Below, piece after piece: positions 11,913 to 25,035 of a DNA stretch of 64,000 nt. The position numbers and the translations under genes were made by a program. The notes under the pieces were generated by a model. The model saw only the letters and a list, made by a program, of their open reading frames with translations. It was not told where the DNA came from and made no database searches. Position 1 is the stretch's first letter. The number at the start of each line of letters is the position of its first letter. The stretch comes from Apostichopus japonicus. Taxonomy: Eukaryota; Echinodermata; Holothuroidea; Aspidochirotida; Stichopodidae. The DNA lies in the NCBI RefSeq assembly GCF_037975245.1, contig NC_092567.1, positions 26,272,376-26,336,375 of the forward strand, in the 5' to 3' direction.

Positions 11913-14077
11913 CTGTATTGGAAAATAGGAAAACAACATTCAAGGTACGATAACTGGTTAAATTATATAGAAATATGATGAAGATGGTGTAGGTGAGGCG
12001 TATTGGGATGAGATGGGATGACGTCTTCCCCACCCATCTTATGGTACTCTTCCCGCATACATCGGCAAAAATATTTGACTCGGCACATTAATTCAAACTA
12101 ATATCTGGGCATATTTTAGCATTTTGATGACTTCCAGAATAGCAATGGCTCTTTTTCCCCTGTTTCCGATAATCACTGAGGATAGATGAGGATTAACTGA
12201 AAACTTCCAGAGTATTTGTCATTACAAAAAGACGTTGCCAAGAGTTATAGCTTGAAATTTACTTCAAACGGCTGTTACGAGTCTAACATGTCACTTCTTT
12301 TCGTCATAGTTCAGCACATACTAAACGTTATCCTAAAATACAGAATGGAGTGATCAAGGTTTCCGTGAAGTTGTAACTCTTGAAATGGACCGAGACGAAA
12401 GATTCTCGATCCATGACCATGAATGTGAAATTTATGTTTCAATTCTTGATTAACGTCCACTCAAAGATCTTTGGCGTTTGTAGGGTTTAACAAAGAACGT
12501 CAAAGTCTCTTTGATAGGTACTGACAGGATTATATATGAGCAATCTCTTAGCATTTGGATACGCAATGTTGTAAAAGACCGAGAATGTTCCAGATCGGTT
12601 CCCTTCACCGTAAAACTCATCCATTTTGTGAGCACATATTTATAAACAAAACGGTCGCTTGGGAACTAAAAATAACCCAAAAAGTAGGCCGTAAATCAGT
12701 TAACACGGATCCTTGCTTTAATTGTTTATGCCGTGATGTTTGAAAGGGTAGATGAAGATGAAACTATCTGACTTTATCCGAGATGGAGAGGCAGATTCAT
12801 CCACAGAAGATGAAGAAAACGATAGAGCAAAATGAGTAATTAATCACAGCGGTATAATCACACCCATGAAGGGTACCTGAATCTATTGCCAGCCAATAAT
12901 GTTGTTGTTGTTTGGAAATACTAGTTGATTATAACTTTAATTGAAGTCATTATGTTTATGAGTTAGTGAACTCAAGACCCATGTGGCTGGTTTCATGAAT
13001 ACATGTGACACGTGAACATACAACGTGATTAATGTTTGTTGCAACACCGAAATGACGTCACCAATTATATTTTATATTACAACTGCAGTCTAATTACATA
13101 ATGAATCATCAACTTCTAAAAACAAGAATCCCTTCGTCCTCTGTCACTTATGTTCTTTTTTTCTATCGACCAAGCGGAAGAACGCACATGACCTTTGAGG
13201 GTGAAAGCTGCACTAAGAGGCTACCACATTGAAAGTTATTCATTTGCACTCCAAATGAAAATGTCCGAGAAACAGATTGACCATTGTAGGGAAAACAAAT
13301 AAGACGTATGCATCATTTATTCGTTAGGGACTCTGGTCTTGGAAGAAAGGTCATAGGTTCAACTCTTCATAATTAAAGGGAACATAAAGTGCAAAATGGT
13401 GTAGGAATGGCGAGGGGAAAGCTGGTCTTATCCACTAAATTGATGAGTTGCTGTATGATGTGGATATATATAATTTATGTAACAAAGATTTATCCCTTCC
13501 TATTATGTTATGATAACATTTGTAAACGCAACATTTGCTAAAGGTTAATTAAACTATGAAGAATTTTATTGCATTAAGGAAAACACTATAAATGTTATAT
13601 ATACATAATACAATGAAATTTTCACCGACGGTGATGGCTTCAAATATACGAGCCAGCTACAATCATGTAGGAAAGTAAAGCGTACTTGCTCAATGTTAAT
13701 GAGGAAAATGAAAGTTATGGAAGGGAAATATTGAATAACTTAGTCTCAGGGTTGCTTTGGGAGGAATGATCACTTCCCGACGATGTATAAGACCAGTTTG
13801 AAAGGGACCAGTTGGCGGAAGGGTGAGGGGGTGAGTGGTGATTGGAAGCGTGAGAGGAATGGAAATGCTTTAGGACTGTCTTTAGGAGGTTTTGCAGGTT
13901 ACATTTATTCAAGTGACGATGCTGCACATATTCTGTTTAATGCTGGCAGCATGTAATTTGGCGAAAGAATATAATAAATAAGTGTGTAGACATTGCTCGT
14001 TCAACTCAACTTTACTACAAATATACTTGTGGGCCTCTAGCAATATTTGGCGAAGAGTACCGAAATTCTCCGGGGTA

Positions 14078-14580
14078 CTACCGGAAATACTGTATATGGT
14101 GTGAATCGTGGTTACACGATATTATAAAGACTCCATTGATCGCTTTGTCTGAATGCGTTTTCAAAGGTTTGTTATATATATAAATAGGATCAAGGTGAAG
14201 AGAGGATTTAATACTGCAGTGAGCCTCTGATGTGAACCACACCAAGACCATTCGCTGAGGCATCATTAGAATGGATGGAGAAGTTGGAATCGATACAACT
14301 TCTGAATGAACATCCCTGAATGTCAAGTTTGTTTGTTTCACGAGCAGTCTTGCAATTGAACACCATTAAGACAGACATTGGTGAATGTAATTCCAGAGGT
14401 GGTATCATTTCTATTCAATTCGAGTGAACTCTCTAGTGATACATCAAATTTAAGTGGTAAACGAAAACATGCCCTGCGACTTGAGATATTACTCTTACGG
14501 TAACCTTCACATTTTGTCTCGAATTTCTTCATACTATTTCCAATAACTCTTTCAAGGCGCACTCGTTTGCCGATTGTCAT
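14078..14580 (-). other. cluster of open stretches, possible decayed coding sequence
   Basis: Overlapping open frames of 80, 66 and 87 codons follow one another on the minus strand inside intron 2. One contains SNDASANGLGVV, which loosely recalls the DAS..GLG..V start of retroelement RNase H domains, but the flanking sequence does not continue the match and stops follow. It could be a degraded retroelement or chance. Function not recognised. Confidence 0.15.
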
Positions 14581-14845
14581 TCTTTGCCCGGCAGGTACTT
14601 GAGATGTTCAAAAGAAAATCTTTAACCATGATAAGAAAACAAATGACAGACTTCAGTAACGCATTTGATTGCGTTGGTTCACTGACAGTCACGTTACGAA
14701 CAGGCACACTCTCAATTTCATTATACATGTCAATGACTTGTGAAATCTAGAAGAATCTTCACACCGCTAACGTGGGAATCATAACATACATGCTTTCCAT
14801 GTGTGTACTATAGTACTTATCAGACAACAGATAAGTCAACGGCTG

Positions 14846-15319
14846 TTACAAAACTAAGTAACTAAAATGAGCTCTATCACTAAACAATTCAGATCGACTT
14901 AATCCAAACAAATTGTGTTGGTTACCGTATCCGTAGATGGAACAGTCGTAATCTGAGCATGCGCGTTGGTTGTATTTGTGGACGGCAAAGGAGGTGGAAT
15001 GCATCCCTCCATAATACCCTGCGGAAGAACGTCTCATGTCTAATGAAGATTCTACGGAGGTAACGACCCCACAGAAATCCGATGAAAACGATAAATCGCA
15101 TACGTTGCGGCGAGTGACGATTCTGATAAATGCTGTCGTTGAAAGACATATCTCTGTCGTCGAACAAGCGATTCTTATCGCTTTGAATGACTGACTTAAG
15201 ATCTTCCTCCAAGAAATGATCGTAAAACGAAAAGACTTGTCGTATATCGCTTGTCGTGATGACATGTAGAGTATTAGATAAGATACAGAGAGAGGGGGGA
15301 GATGTCCTATGAAAATCAC
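14846..15319 (-). other. unrecognised open region, coding status unclear
   Basis: A 157-codon frame at 14846-15319 overlaps a 96-codon frame at 14922-15212, and on the plus strand a 54-codon frame lies within it (about 15030-15194). The stretch is less AT-rich than its surroundings, which by itself lengthens open frames on both strands. The minus frames include charged sequence (MEEDLKSVIQSDKNR) and a Tyr/Ser-rich part (SSAGYYGGMHS). No known domain. A nested gene, a lost exon or chance are all possible. Confidence 0.15.
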
Positions 15320-18125
15320 CTTGACATTAATGTTTTCACAGATGTATATCTATTCCTAAAATGAGATCTTGGTGGTGTAAAGAAAAACATTTTTATGGGT
15401 ATCACGAGCATTGCCTAGATTGTAAATTAACGGACTCGTTAAGAGTAGAAGGTCAGGTTGATATGTTAGTTACTTTAAGTTAAAGTAGTAACATAAATAG
15501 TGCTCCTTGGATCTTTCGCTGACAATTATTGCAAGGAAGAAACTAGCTTTGCAATAAACTTATGTGTGTGCAGAACATTTCTATTACAAGCAGCTGATAT
15601 CGTTCCTAAAATTATACACCTGCGGTGAATGTTTATCCGTCGCACCTGTTCCACTCGTAGATTAAATAGTGCATTGTTTCTAACTACATGGAACGCCAAA
15701 AGGGCAACAGTTCTGTCGTCTTATGTAAAGTTGTTGCGTTGTTTCTAACGACGGTATCAAGTATTCTACGCCCACTCTGAGCAGGTGCAGCCTACTGATT
15801 GTTACTTATTAATGTAATCGCCAGGTTATTATTTCCATAACATGAGCGTTGGGTGACAAGAACAATTTGCGACTCAAGTTGCATCTTAGAACAGGTATAC
15901 CAGGTATATGAAGCTGTTATAAAGGCCTAACATAGTTTTCTTGAAATACAAATGACAGCTATGTATAGTCCACTAGGCAAACTAAACTAAGATTCCAAAA
16001 GTGGAGCATCTGTTGCGGCATCTACATACAATAAATTACTAATTAGCGGGTTACCTTATGAATTAATTAATTAGTTAATTGATGTAGCAAATGAAATATT
16101 CTCCTCAACTATGTGTACTTTGCAGATCCAAACCATTATAATTTGTTTTAAAGTTAAATTTGTCTGTTAATATGCATTCGTATAGACCTATTAATGAATG
16201 AATTGGGAAATGAAAGTTAGAGCATCTCTTGTGACATCTGCAAGAATTAACCTAATATCAAATTATATATCCTTTGTCTGGCGATATTGATTCTAGGATG
16301 GTTATCTTTATTTTGTCTGATTTAATGCAGGAATTATAATATTTCAAAATACATACTTAGCTTATCCAAACAACTTTTATTATTCTGAAATGTGTAATAT
16401 TAAAATCCCACGTGTTAACTCATGAATAATGCATCGGAACGTATCGGTAGGAGGGCTTTCATCCTTTCACGATTTCGAAACGACTACATATGGTTCGATA
16501 ACCTAATCCTATCCTCATGTATCCTAAACGACTGAGAATCACATACGTGCACGTGACACATCGCAACTCACAAAAGTCTAGCATGTATGAAGTGTTTTCG
16601 CCAGAAATGCTTCGCCGTATCATCGAGAAGCTGAAATATACTTTTTCAACGTCCTAATTGATTGATCGATATGTTGTATGTGACGTTGAATGTTTCAGGA
16701 ATTAATCGATGAGGGTTTCGAGAGGTATTTCTTGAGATGTATTCATCCTACACCAAGTTTATCATATAACAGACATGCATTCTGAATATGTACTATCACA
16801 CTCTACCTCATAAAACAAACGTTTCGATCATTAATTACTTTAATTCTCAATCTCAACCTCTCGTCGTCGTCGCACGCCTGCTTCTTCTCAATCCATCGGT
16901 ATTCGACAAGTGACAGTATGTTGATACAACATATGAAAGGGTTCTTAGATGTATTCATCGACCGAAATGACTTGCTTGAAAGATAATCACAAACAAATTA
17001 GTGTCTTGATAACAAGAACGAACCGGATAAATCGAGATTTGCTTTGTCCTCAAACATAATGAATGACTTAGATGAAGTTCCCTTTTCTTAGTAATAACAG
17101 AACTCTATTTCAACTTTTCGTTAAAGTTAAGGTCGTTTGAAGTTGATGCCTGTTGTCTTGTCGAGTTTGAATCTCGCGTTGAATTATAGCATGTTTTAAT
17201 CAGATTAAGGTCCCCGGATGCGCAGATCAGTGAGAGAGGATAAGAAAAACAGACAAGAGTCTTCGATCACTTTTCTGACGAATAACAGTACCAATATTTC
17301 AAATATCTCTGACGCGCACAGGAACAACCAATCAGAGGATCTTAAGTTCAGTCATAACGCCTTAAACAAATAAAAGTATACAACAAAAAATGTTACACGT
17401 AGTAAAGGGAAACTCTTTCAAGTGATAGAAAATAGATTTTCCGTACGCGTAATCGAAAAAACGGACCATCATTCCGAAAACACATAACTAAATATTAAAG
17501 ATATAATGTGCTTTTCTGACATCTGTAAAGGCTTTTGTCCTTTGTTTAAATAGACGTAATTAATTATCATATCGGAGTACCTGATTGGTGTGTTGTTTTA
17601 CGTGTGAGATGTCAGTGTTTACTCGTATAAGACATAGATGTCAAGACCCTATGTACAAGACCCAACCAGGAGCAATTGTTTTTTTCAAGTCCTTCATTGT
17701 GTATTCCGGTTATATGTATACGTTTCTAATTAATATCTTGCACATTAAATGGGCTGTTCCAAATTGATGATGGTTGAATACAAATCTAATTTGGAGTACA
17801 CAGTACAATTTTTATAAATACGCAGGACACATATATAAGTCATATTTCATGATTTATGACTATTTTTCTTAAATCTCAAATTATCACAAACACTCTCTTT
17901 GAAAGGGATTAAGGCTTCAGTAAAAGTGACCCGTAATCTGCGTTGTCCTGGTTACAGTTTTACTAACTTATTCCCTGGTAATCCATTGTTTGGGCAACAT
18001 ATGACATGAATGTAAGAGAAATATCAATGATAAATATGCCTACAAATATGGATATAAGAAAGGAGAGAGTTTTTAAGCGCCAGTTTTACAATACATTTAT
18101 ATAGTATTACCATCAATATGCTTAC

Positions 18126-18182
18126 CTAGTGTAGGATCATACTCCCAGATAAATCGGTTGGTAAGAAATCGAACCACGGTAG
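18126..18182 (-). CDS. RERG: RERG-like small GTPase, exon 2 (switch I/effector)
   Basis: A 57-nt exon, too short to stand out as an open reading frame, found by looking for the segment missing between the P-loop and the DTAGQ exon. It reads TVVRFLTNRFIWEYDPTL (residues 24-41). The split Ala codon at its 5' end (G|CT) and split Glu codon at its 3' end (G|AA) join exactly to exons 1 and 3. The acceptor is TATACAG and the donor CTAG|GTAAG. FIWEYDPTLE is the RERG-type effector region and contains the switch I threonine (DPT). All three of its splice phases are consistent, so confidence is high despite the size. Confidence 0.93.
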   Translation of the reverse strand, partial: LPWFDFLPTDLSGSMILH

Positions 18183-20759
18183 CTGTATATGAGCAAAAAA
18201 GAAGAAAAAATACTTCATTCATGTGTTTTTCAAAGGTCATCCGTGTAATTTTAATCAATAAAATACTGTTTCGCAAATGTTTGTTGGAGGTATTTTGATG
18301 TTGTTTTTGTCATATTTGTTCCTATCGCTGTTATAAAACACGAAAATTGGGAAACTTGGGAAAATATAAAGAACATCAGCTAGTGAAGTTTGCCCATGTT
18401 TATATTTGATCAGGGACATATATTTAATAATCATTGATTAATATATTCCTCTCTATGTAGTATGATATGTATATGGAAATGAAAATATTTCCATATTTGA
18501 GAATTAACCTTGTTATAGTTGAAAAGACCATTTACATAATTAAAGTAATACTGGAGTTTACAAATTCAGACACCAAACTGCTGGTTAAAAACAAGATTAT
18601 CCAATTCTCGATTCTAAATTTCATTAAGTTTTATTTTCATGCATACAACCAATTATCTAAACGGACAACATAGGTTTATAGCCTTCATGTTCTATTTGAG
18701 GAAATTAATTCGGTTTGAGGCGTTAAGAACAATTAATGATTCGTAGTCCTTTCTTATCGATTTTACAAACCTCCTTATTGAATACAGCATAACCACAGCA
18801 ATCAATACGAAATGTCGAAACAGTGAAAGTAATAAAATTGTAACTTTATGTTGAAAAAAAGAAACAATAACAAAATGTCAGATAGGCATAAAAAGGAAAT
18901 GAAATCATGCTTGAACAAGAACTAGGGAGCAGGTGCAAACTTAGATCAATCGAATCCGTCCCTTTTGGCGTTCCAAAGATACATCTGCACATAATGTATA
19001 TATTGGTTGAGCAAGGCGCTAAAGTTATTTTGGTATTCTTAATATGCTACACGCCAGTAAACATTGTTTTCACAATCGATCTCGTAAACATCAATGTTTG
19101 GGACGTTTGGAATAAAAGTCTAGCTTCATAAGTCGACGTAAAGTTGTGAAATATGAAACGTAGACGTATTGAGGACTAATTTATACAATGGAACTCGTAC
19201 AATGTGTCTTTAAAGCAGTCTTGTACATTGAGTAGAATGTGAAATGTACAAGGACGAGTACGGAATCGACTAAAAACAAGTCTGATTTATAGGGTAGGTA
19301 TATATAACTGACATATGGTTATAAGTGTTCAGAGAAACGACAGGAAGAAAAACCTAACAAAACTTGATTATTCCTGACCAGACGAACGAATTAAACACAT
19401 TGCTTATTTTGTCAAAGATAGAAAAAGAGCGCCTTTCATTACATCATGTTGTCATAGCGATATCGGGCAGCCATTATAACGCCATCGATTATCCATACTG
19501 CTGGCACGAGATCCACTAAATCTGTAATTATTTAGTGACAATGAAAGGTTTTCAGATTTTTGATGATCTTTGACCTTCAACCAAGCTACGTCCATGTACA
19601 CTTGACATGTACATGTGTACACTGGACATGGTGAATTATCGAGATTACAAGCGAAGGCATCACATACACAAACATACGCACATACATAATAAATCACAAT
19701 CGAATGTGCTCCATAATGCCTTCGGCAAGGATTGACAAAATCGTATCGCCTGCTGAAAAGCTTCTATTTCTTCTTGTACTACTTCAACAATTAATAACAT
19801 TTTTCAACTGCACATCGCAAGAAATGAAGAAAGTATGTTTCAATTCTAGGGCAAGGACGCGCAAGGGTAAGGTATCCGTGATTGACTCAAATTTTAGAAA
19901 AAATCCTATTTCCGTTTCAGTGGATTTTCCCATAAAAGTTACAACAACAAAAGAAATAAATAAAGAAGGAAAAGAAGAAGAAGAAGAAGAAAGAATAAAC
20001 TAAAACCATAAAGTAAAGAAGTAGTGGAGGTGAACTCTAAGGCCAGAACGTGTTGTGAATCTTCTAATTAGAGCAAGCATAAGATGTATTTAATTATAAT
20101 TGATTACGTTGTCAGGAGGCAGAGATAAAAGTGAAACATAACACAAACACTATTCATCTTCATAAGACTAAAAAGAGAAGAGAAACAGATTTGCCGATCG
20201 TGATGAACATAAATTGAAATCAGAGAATGTAATCAAATAAGGCGTAGATAGAAATAGACATATAATTGTAGAAAGAACAGAAAAAATCCGCCTAAAAGAA
20301 TTGTTATTGATATACTCATTGAAGCTTGTTGTAAATTCGTTTTGACAAGTTTACGCTACCATAGAGATTTCTCTCTCCCTTTCTCTCTCTTTAGTTGAAA
20401 GGATGAGCTGGTTCTGGCTTTATCTGTGTCGATGGTGGTTCATATAATGTAGGCAATCAAATCAGGTCGGTATCAGGAAAGACATGAGCCACTGGCAGAA
20501 GTTTCCACTTCAGGAATATTCGAGAGAAAAGCGAAGGCGGGGGCGAGTTTCCAAAGTACAACACTTACGTCATCAATGACAAACGCCAAAACGCCAATAG
20601 AGTTTTAGGCTTATGAAAGAAACTTAACGATTTCTTTTAGAGTACCTCAGCAAGTTATTTCGAGTTCGATAACAACATGATTGATCTGTAGAATAAGGCA
20701 AAATATGTCACCAACAGAACTAAAACATTTCGATGCAGGTGACAAAGGCATATAGTGGA

Positions 20760-20875
20760 ATGTCGACCTTCCTTACTGGGTTTTTAACCATTCGACATAC
20801 AATTAGTGTCCTTGCATGGCCTATAGTAGGATAGCGAGTCGGGTCCGGGTTCGACTCCCGGTGGAGGCTGGAGGT
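20760..20875 (+). mobile_element. degraded tRNA-like SINE head
   Basis: A clear B box (GGGTTCGACTCCC, about 20847-20859) is followed by GGTGGAGGCTGGAGGTTTT, similar to the minus-strand relic at 21192-21245. The A box region upstream is eroded, so the left edge is a guess. Confidence 0.45.
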
Positions 20876-20956
20876 TTTATCACTGTTCTGGATTAGACAC
20901 GCCCCCATTGACAGCTATACAAAGCCAGTTTATACGCTTTCACACACCAGAAGAGT

Positions 20957-21030
20957 CACCGTGGTCGAGTGATGCGGACTTCGGTCTGTGACACAAGGTC
21001 CAGGGTTCGATTCCTACCTTCGCCTGATTA
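20957..21030 (+). mobile_element. tRNA-like SINE head
   Basis: A box-like TGGTCGAGTGATGCGG and B box GGGTTCGATTCC are separated by tRNA-like spacing. There is no matching acceptor stem at the 3' side, so this is a SINE or tRNA relic rather than a working tRNA gene. Confidence 0.55.
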
Positions 21031-21103
21031 TTCCCAAAAGAATGAGCCAGTCGTGAATGGGGTTTTACTGGGTGTGTAATCTCACTTGCTACACATTAAT
21101 ATT

Positions 21104-21193
21104 AGATATATAAATATATATCTAGATATCTTTATATCTATATATATATATATATCTATATATATATATATATAATATAATAATAATAATAAT
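21104..21193. repeat. TA-rich/ATT microsatellite
   Basis: Compound TATATC/TA repeat ending in an AAT run that abuts the minus-strand SINE relic, as expected if it is that element's simple-repeat tail. Confidence 0.85.
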
Positions 21194-21245
21194 GGAAAAT
21201 CTTCCAGCCCCCACAGGGATTCGAACCCGGGCCTCCTGCTTTATA
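21192..21245 (-). mobile_element. tRNA-like SINE head, minus strand
   Basis: Read on the minus strand it gives GGCCCGGGTTCGAATCCCTG, a good B box, then TGGGGGCTGGAAGATTTTCC and an ATT tail. Same family as the relic at 20760-20875, in opposite orientation. Confidence 0.55.
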
Positions 21246-24200
21246 TGATTTACGCTTATTACAACTCATAAATCTTACTTCTTTCAAGTAAGTTTTGTAT
21301 TATCTCATATTTATTCCTTTGACAGAATACCGTCGTCTATCCTTGTCGGACCCCTTAATTCGTTGTATATGAAAATAACCTAATTGATTACTGGTTATCG
21401 TAGATGCAATGGTCATATTACTAAACTCCATTTTTAACTTTCATATGGCATCTTGGGTCGATATCTCTTGACTTTTCTGGAATACGTTAAGAACCTCGCC
21501 TGTATACTGCTTCACGCCAAGTCAGCACTACTTGAACTTGGCCACTTGTCAATGAAAAATGTCATTCGAAAAGAGACCGAAAGAGAGAGAAATAGCGTGT
21601 AACCTGTTTATTATTCCATTTGCCAAATTCTTTCTAAAAGACATAAATAACCGCTTAATTAATGCGTCACTGCAAACGTCTGTGCAATATTTATTATTGG
21701 ACCTGCTTTGCTATCGCCAACGGATGAGTTTCAAAAATCAGTATAGAAGTCTGCTTATTATGAGATGGCAACTTAGAGGTATTGTATTCTCGCGATGGTA
21801 ATTTAGGTAATAAAGATACATTAGACGGCTTGATATTGAGAAAAGGTTTGATAACGCCGTTAGCCTTCCATAAAAACGGAAAACTTACAAACGTACTCTT
21901 TTATAGAAATATATATATGCCTAATCTGACCATGTTGAAATTGAAACGCATTTGTAACTGTTTTAGTATACGTAGACGATGATGCTAAATAACGATAAAA
22001 AACTGCAAATTTGGCTAAATGGATGTGACAAGTCCTTTTGAGGCAGTAATTGAGATACACTATGTTACATAGAGAATGTTCTAGACATAATCTGAAACCT
22101 ATAAAAAAAATAATTGACTTCAAATTTCAAAATTCTGTTTGACCCGGATTGGTCCGTCGATTCTCTCGTATATCTAAATAGAACTGTCCCAAGCAGACGG
22201 TCATCTTTGCTCAGAAATGTCCTCCTCCACCTATCTACATCATTGACCAACCTCCCCTTCCCCTGCCCCTCCCCCTTTACCGCTTCTCCCACCCTTCCCG
22301 CAACTTATTCCCCATTCGTAATCTTGTAAATGAATACATATCTCAGCTTTCCCTGTACGCAAACCAATATCGTAAAAATAGCTTCGTTCCTTGTTTAGAT
22401 TCCGTACACGTCATGCAATTTGGGCGGAGTCGCCCTCTTTTCCCCTCACGATTGAATGGTATCGGTTGTAGGCTGCATGTAAAACGATCCTGGTTGATAA
22501 TTATAGCATAGCTCTCGTCCTGTATGAAATGATTTTTGCACACTTTTAACGTCATTTGATATTTGAACTCAAGTATTTCTCCAGGAAACCAAAATAACTA
22601 CCACATCTTAACCATTAATCCTTTTAACTTTATAACCGTTTCAAGAAACCCATCCATGTCTTCAGTTGCCACGAAGGGTTATTTCAAGGGTGTATAACGG
22701 CGTCACTAAGCGGGCCACGATAGAGGGTAATCAGGGAATATACGTAACTAGTCGCACAGCATTGTAGAGGTAAAATGTGTATTGCCTAGATAGTACCATT
22801 TAACCTAAGGGGAGAACTCAGTCATTACACTATTGACATTTAAATATGAAGTAACATGACTCGTATTTATTAGAACATGGGATGGAATACCTTATAGCAT
22901 TTCAAGAGAGGGTCGCCATACATCAATAATTACTGTCTGCGATATGCAAATTTTCATCCATCGCGCGTTCGTTTCCCAGAAAAAAGAGATTGACAAACGC
23001 AGATAGCTATTGACAAATACAGAACGAAACTAAAGCAAGGAGTTTTCTAGGGAGAAAAACGAGTATATTTCCGTTAAAAGCACTCATCAGTCCGTAAGAT
23101 ACGATTAGTTCTCTGTAAAACACACGATGTTTGATACGGAAAAATGACACCTAAAAAGCAAATATATGAAAACACAAGTTCGTATTTCAGTGGTCAATCG
23201 ATTGCTTTCCTTTCCCGAAAAAGCGCATTTAACCGATAACATGAAATAATAATGAACCGGAGAATAAAATTGTACTTCGACTGAGTCAAATGTCAACTAG
23301 AATCGGTTTGGAATAGCTAATATTAGAAAAAAAAATATTATAAAATTCTTTCGTCAAACATGATCAAAACAATTGAGAATACGTAGTTTGAGTACTCATG
23401 ATGCTAATTCCCAATCCGTCTGGCCCTTCCCCTCTTTATCATTTCTGCTTCAACATTCTACTGTTCTGTTTAACCATCCATCACAAACTATGAATATACA
23501 ACTTTAAACCCTTCACTTATATATGTTCCTAATGTTGGACATCGCCCAGAGTTTGTGATTCAAATTTAAAGTCGTTGTCATAGACCGATGACGTCACAAT
23601 AGCGTCGATTTTCATTCATAAGTTTCAATACTACACAATATCAGATAATGTTTCTGACTGCTGTACAACTGCTATCGGACCTATGCATGACGCACGAATG
23701 TGATCTACATCATAATCAATATCTACATAAAGATTCGTTACTAGGTCCGTATGTGATACAGGTAGAAGAAGACCATCAACGGTTGATTGAAAATGTTTGC
23801 ATTGCCAAAAGGAAGATATGTTTGAATCCATTGTTTGATCTCAGTTTCGGTTATATTTAGTAGTTTCCTATGGATAACAATCCATCTATTCTATATCATG
23901 TGTAAATTTAATCGCACTTCTTTCAACGCGGATGAATAACGGACGCTTTATTCATAGTCAAAACAACGGTTGATATTTCAAAGACATACCATGCCGTCCC
24001 TACTCTCATCATAGCAAATCCTACCCGGATATGAAATTATCAAACGAACGATAAAATTACCCATATCCTCATCTGTCAATAGCCGACTATCCCTTGTAAT
24101 ATCTGCGCGGTATTAATTGGCATAGGCGGTAACAATTTCGTCGTTGGGTAGAAAGAAAACAGATAGGGCCAATTCTTCCGCTGTTTATTCGCTGCTGGCG

Positions 24201-24668
24201 ATCAAAGTCGTCACTGCATGTTTCCGAAAAGTGATCTACAAACATGACTTTGTTGTTTGACCAGCGGTTGGCAATCATCCATTAAAGTTGACTCAAGTAC
24301 ATGATGTATTATATATTATTTACTTAAACCGCGTTGCACGGTGTCTTTGACGCTATACGTCGGATTGAACTGGTATTCCAGAGTGTACTATTCTAATATC
24401 AGTGATGATAAGTTCGTTGGTCTGACTATCTGGTTACTATAAGATCATGTTATTATTTTGTGCACTATTATCGGTTTGATGTTTCGGTTCGATCGACATG
24501 GGGTCCAAAATTTCCCCTTCGGAAAGAGCTGCAGCTCAAACTAATATGTATCCCTAAACAAATACGAAAGTTGAGGGGGAGGGGGGGGGTGGTGGGTAAC
24601 TGTGGCGTCTCCCACTATACATGTACGCCATAAAATATCTTCTTGTCTAGTGGACTGTGCTTGCCATC

Positions 24669-25035
24669 GGCGTAGGAAGGTACTTTTGAGTGGGGGGGGG
24701 GGGCTGAAGACTGATGGCCGGCCTGGGGGAGGGGTCTAAGGGGAGGGGGTGTCCCCCTCCCCTTTGGATTTTTTTGCATTTCCAGGTGGCCTCAGATGCA
24801 ATTTGGTGCAATATAGCACACTTCAACACCCACTCCATTTTGTAAACTTAATTTTGTATTTCCACCTGGCCTTAGATGCAATTTGGTAATCCAAATGAGA
24901 TTTTTTTTCTCATTTGGAAATGAAAAAGAGGTTTTTTGACTTGCGAAGTGGGGGGGGGGGCGGAATGATACTTCCGCCCCTCCACATTTTTCACTGGGGG
25001 GGCTGGCGCCCCCCAGCCCCCCCGGTTCCTACGCC
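24669..25035. mobile_element. G-rich terminal-inverted-repeat element
   Basis: A perfect 10-bp inverted repeat GGCGTAGGAA marks both ends (24669-24678 and, inverted, 25026-25035). Just inside each end is a long G or C run, and the interior has two diverged direct copies of a segment containing AGATGCAATTTGGT (near 24793 and 24873). This has the layout of a non-autonomous DNA transposon or a nested pair of fragments. The Pro/Gly-rich frames read from it are artefacts of the G/C runs. Confidence 0.55.

Larger units (their letters stand above)
11913..18125 (-). other. intron 2 of the RERG-like gene
   Basis: A 6.2-kb intron with GT-AG borders. Most is AT-rich with nothing recognisable. The exception is 14080-15320, where several open stretches sit close together (listed separately). 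Confidence 0.85.

Noticed and set aside
14208-14408. Retroelement RNase H domain suggested by SNDASANGLGVV
   Set aside because: Only a dozen residues resemble the motif, the surrounding conserved positions are missing and a stop follows; kept only as a weak note.
20957-21030. Functional tRNA gene
   Set aside because: A and B boxes are present but the acceptor stem does not pair and it lies among SINE relics.
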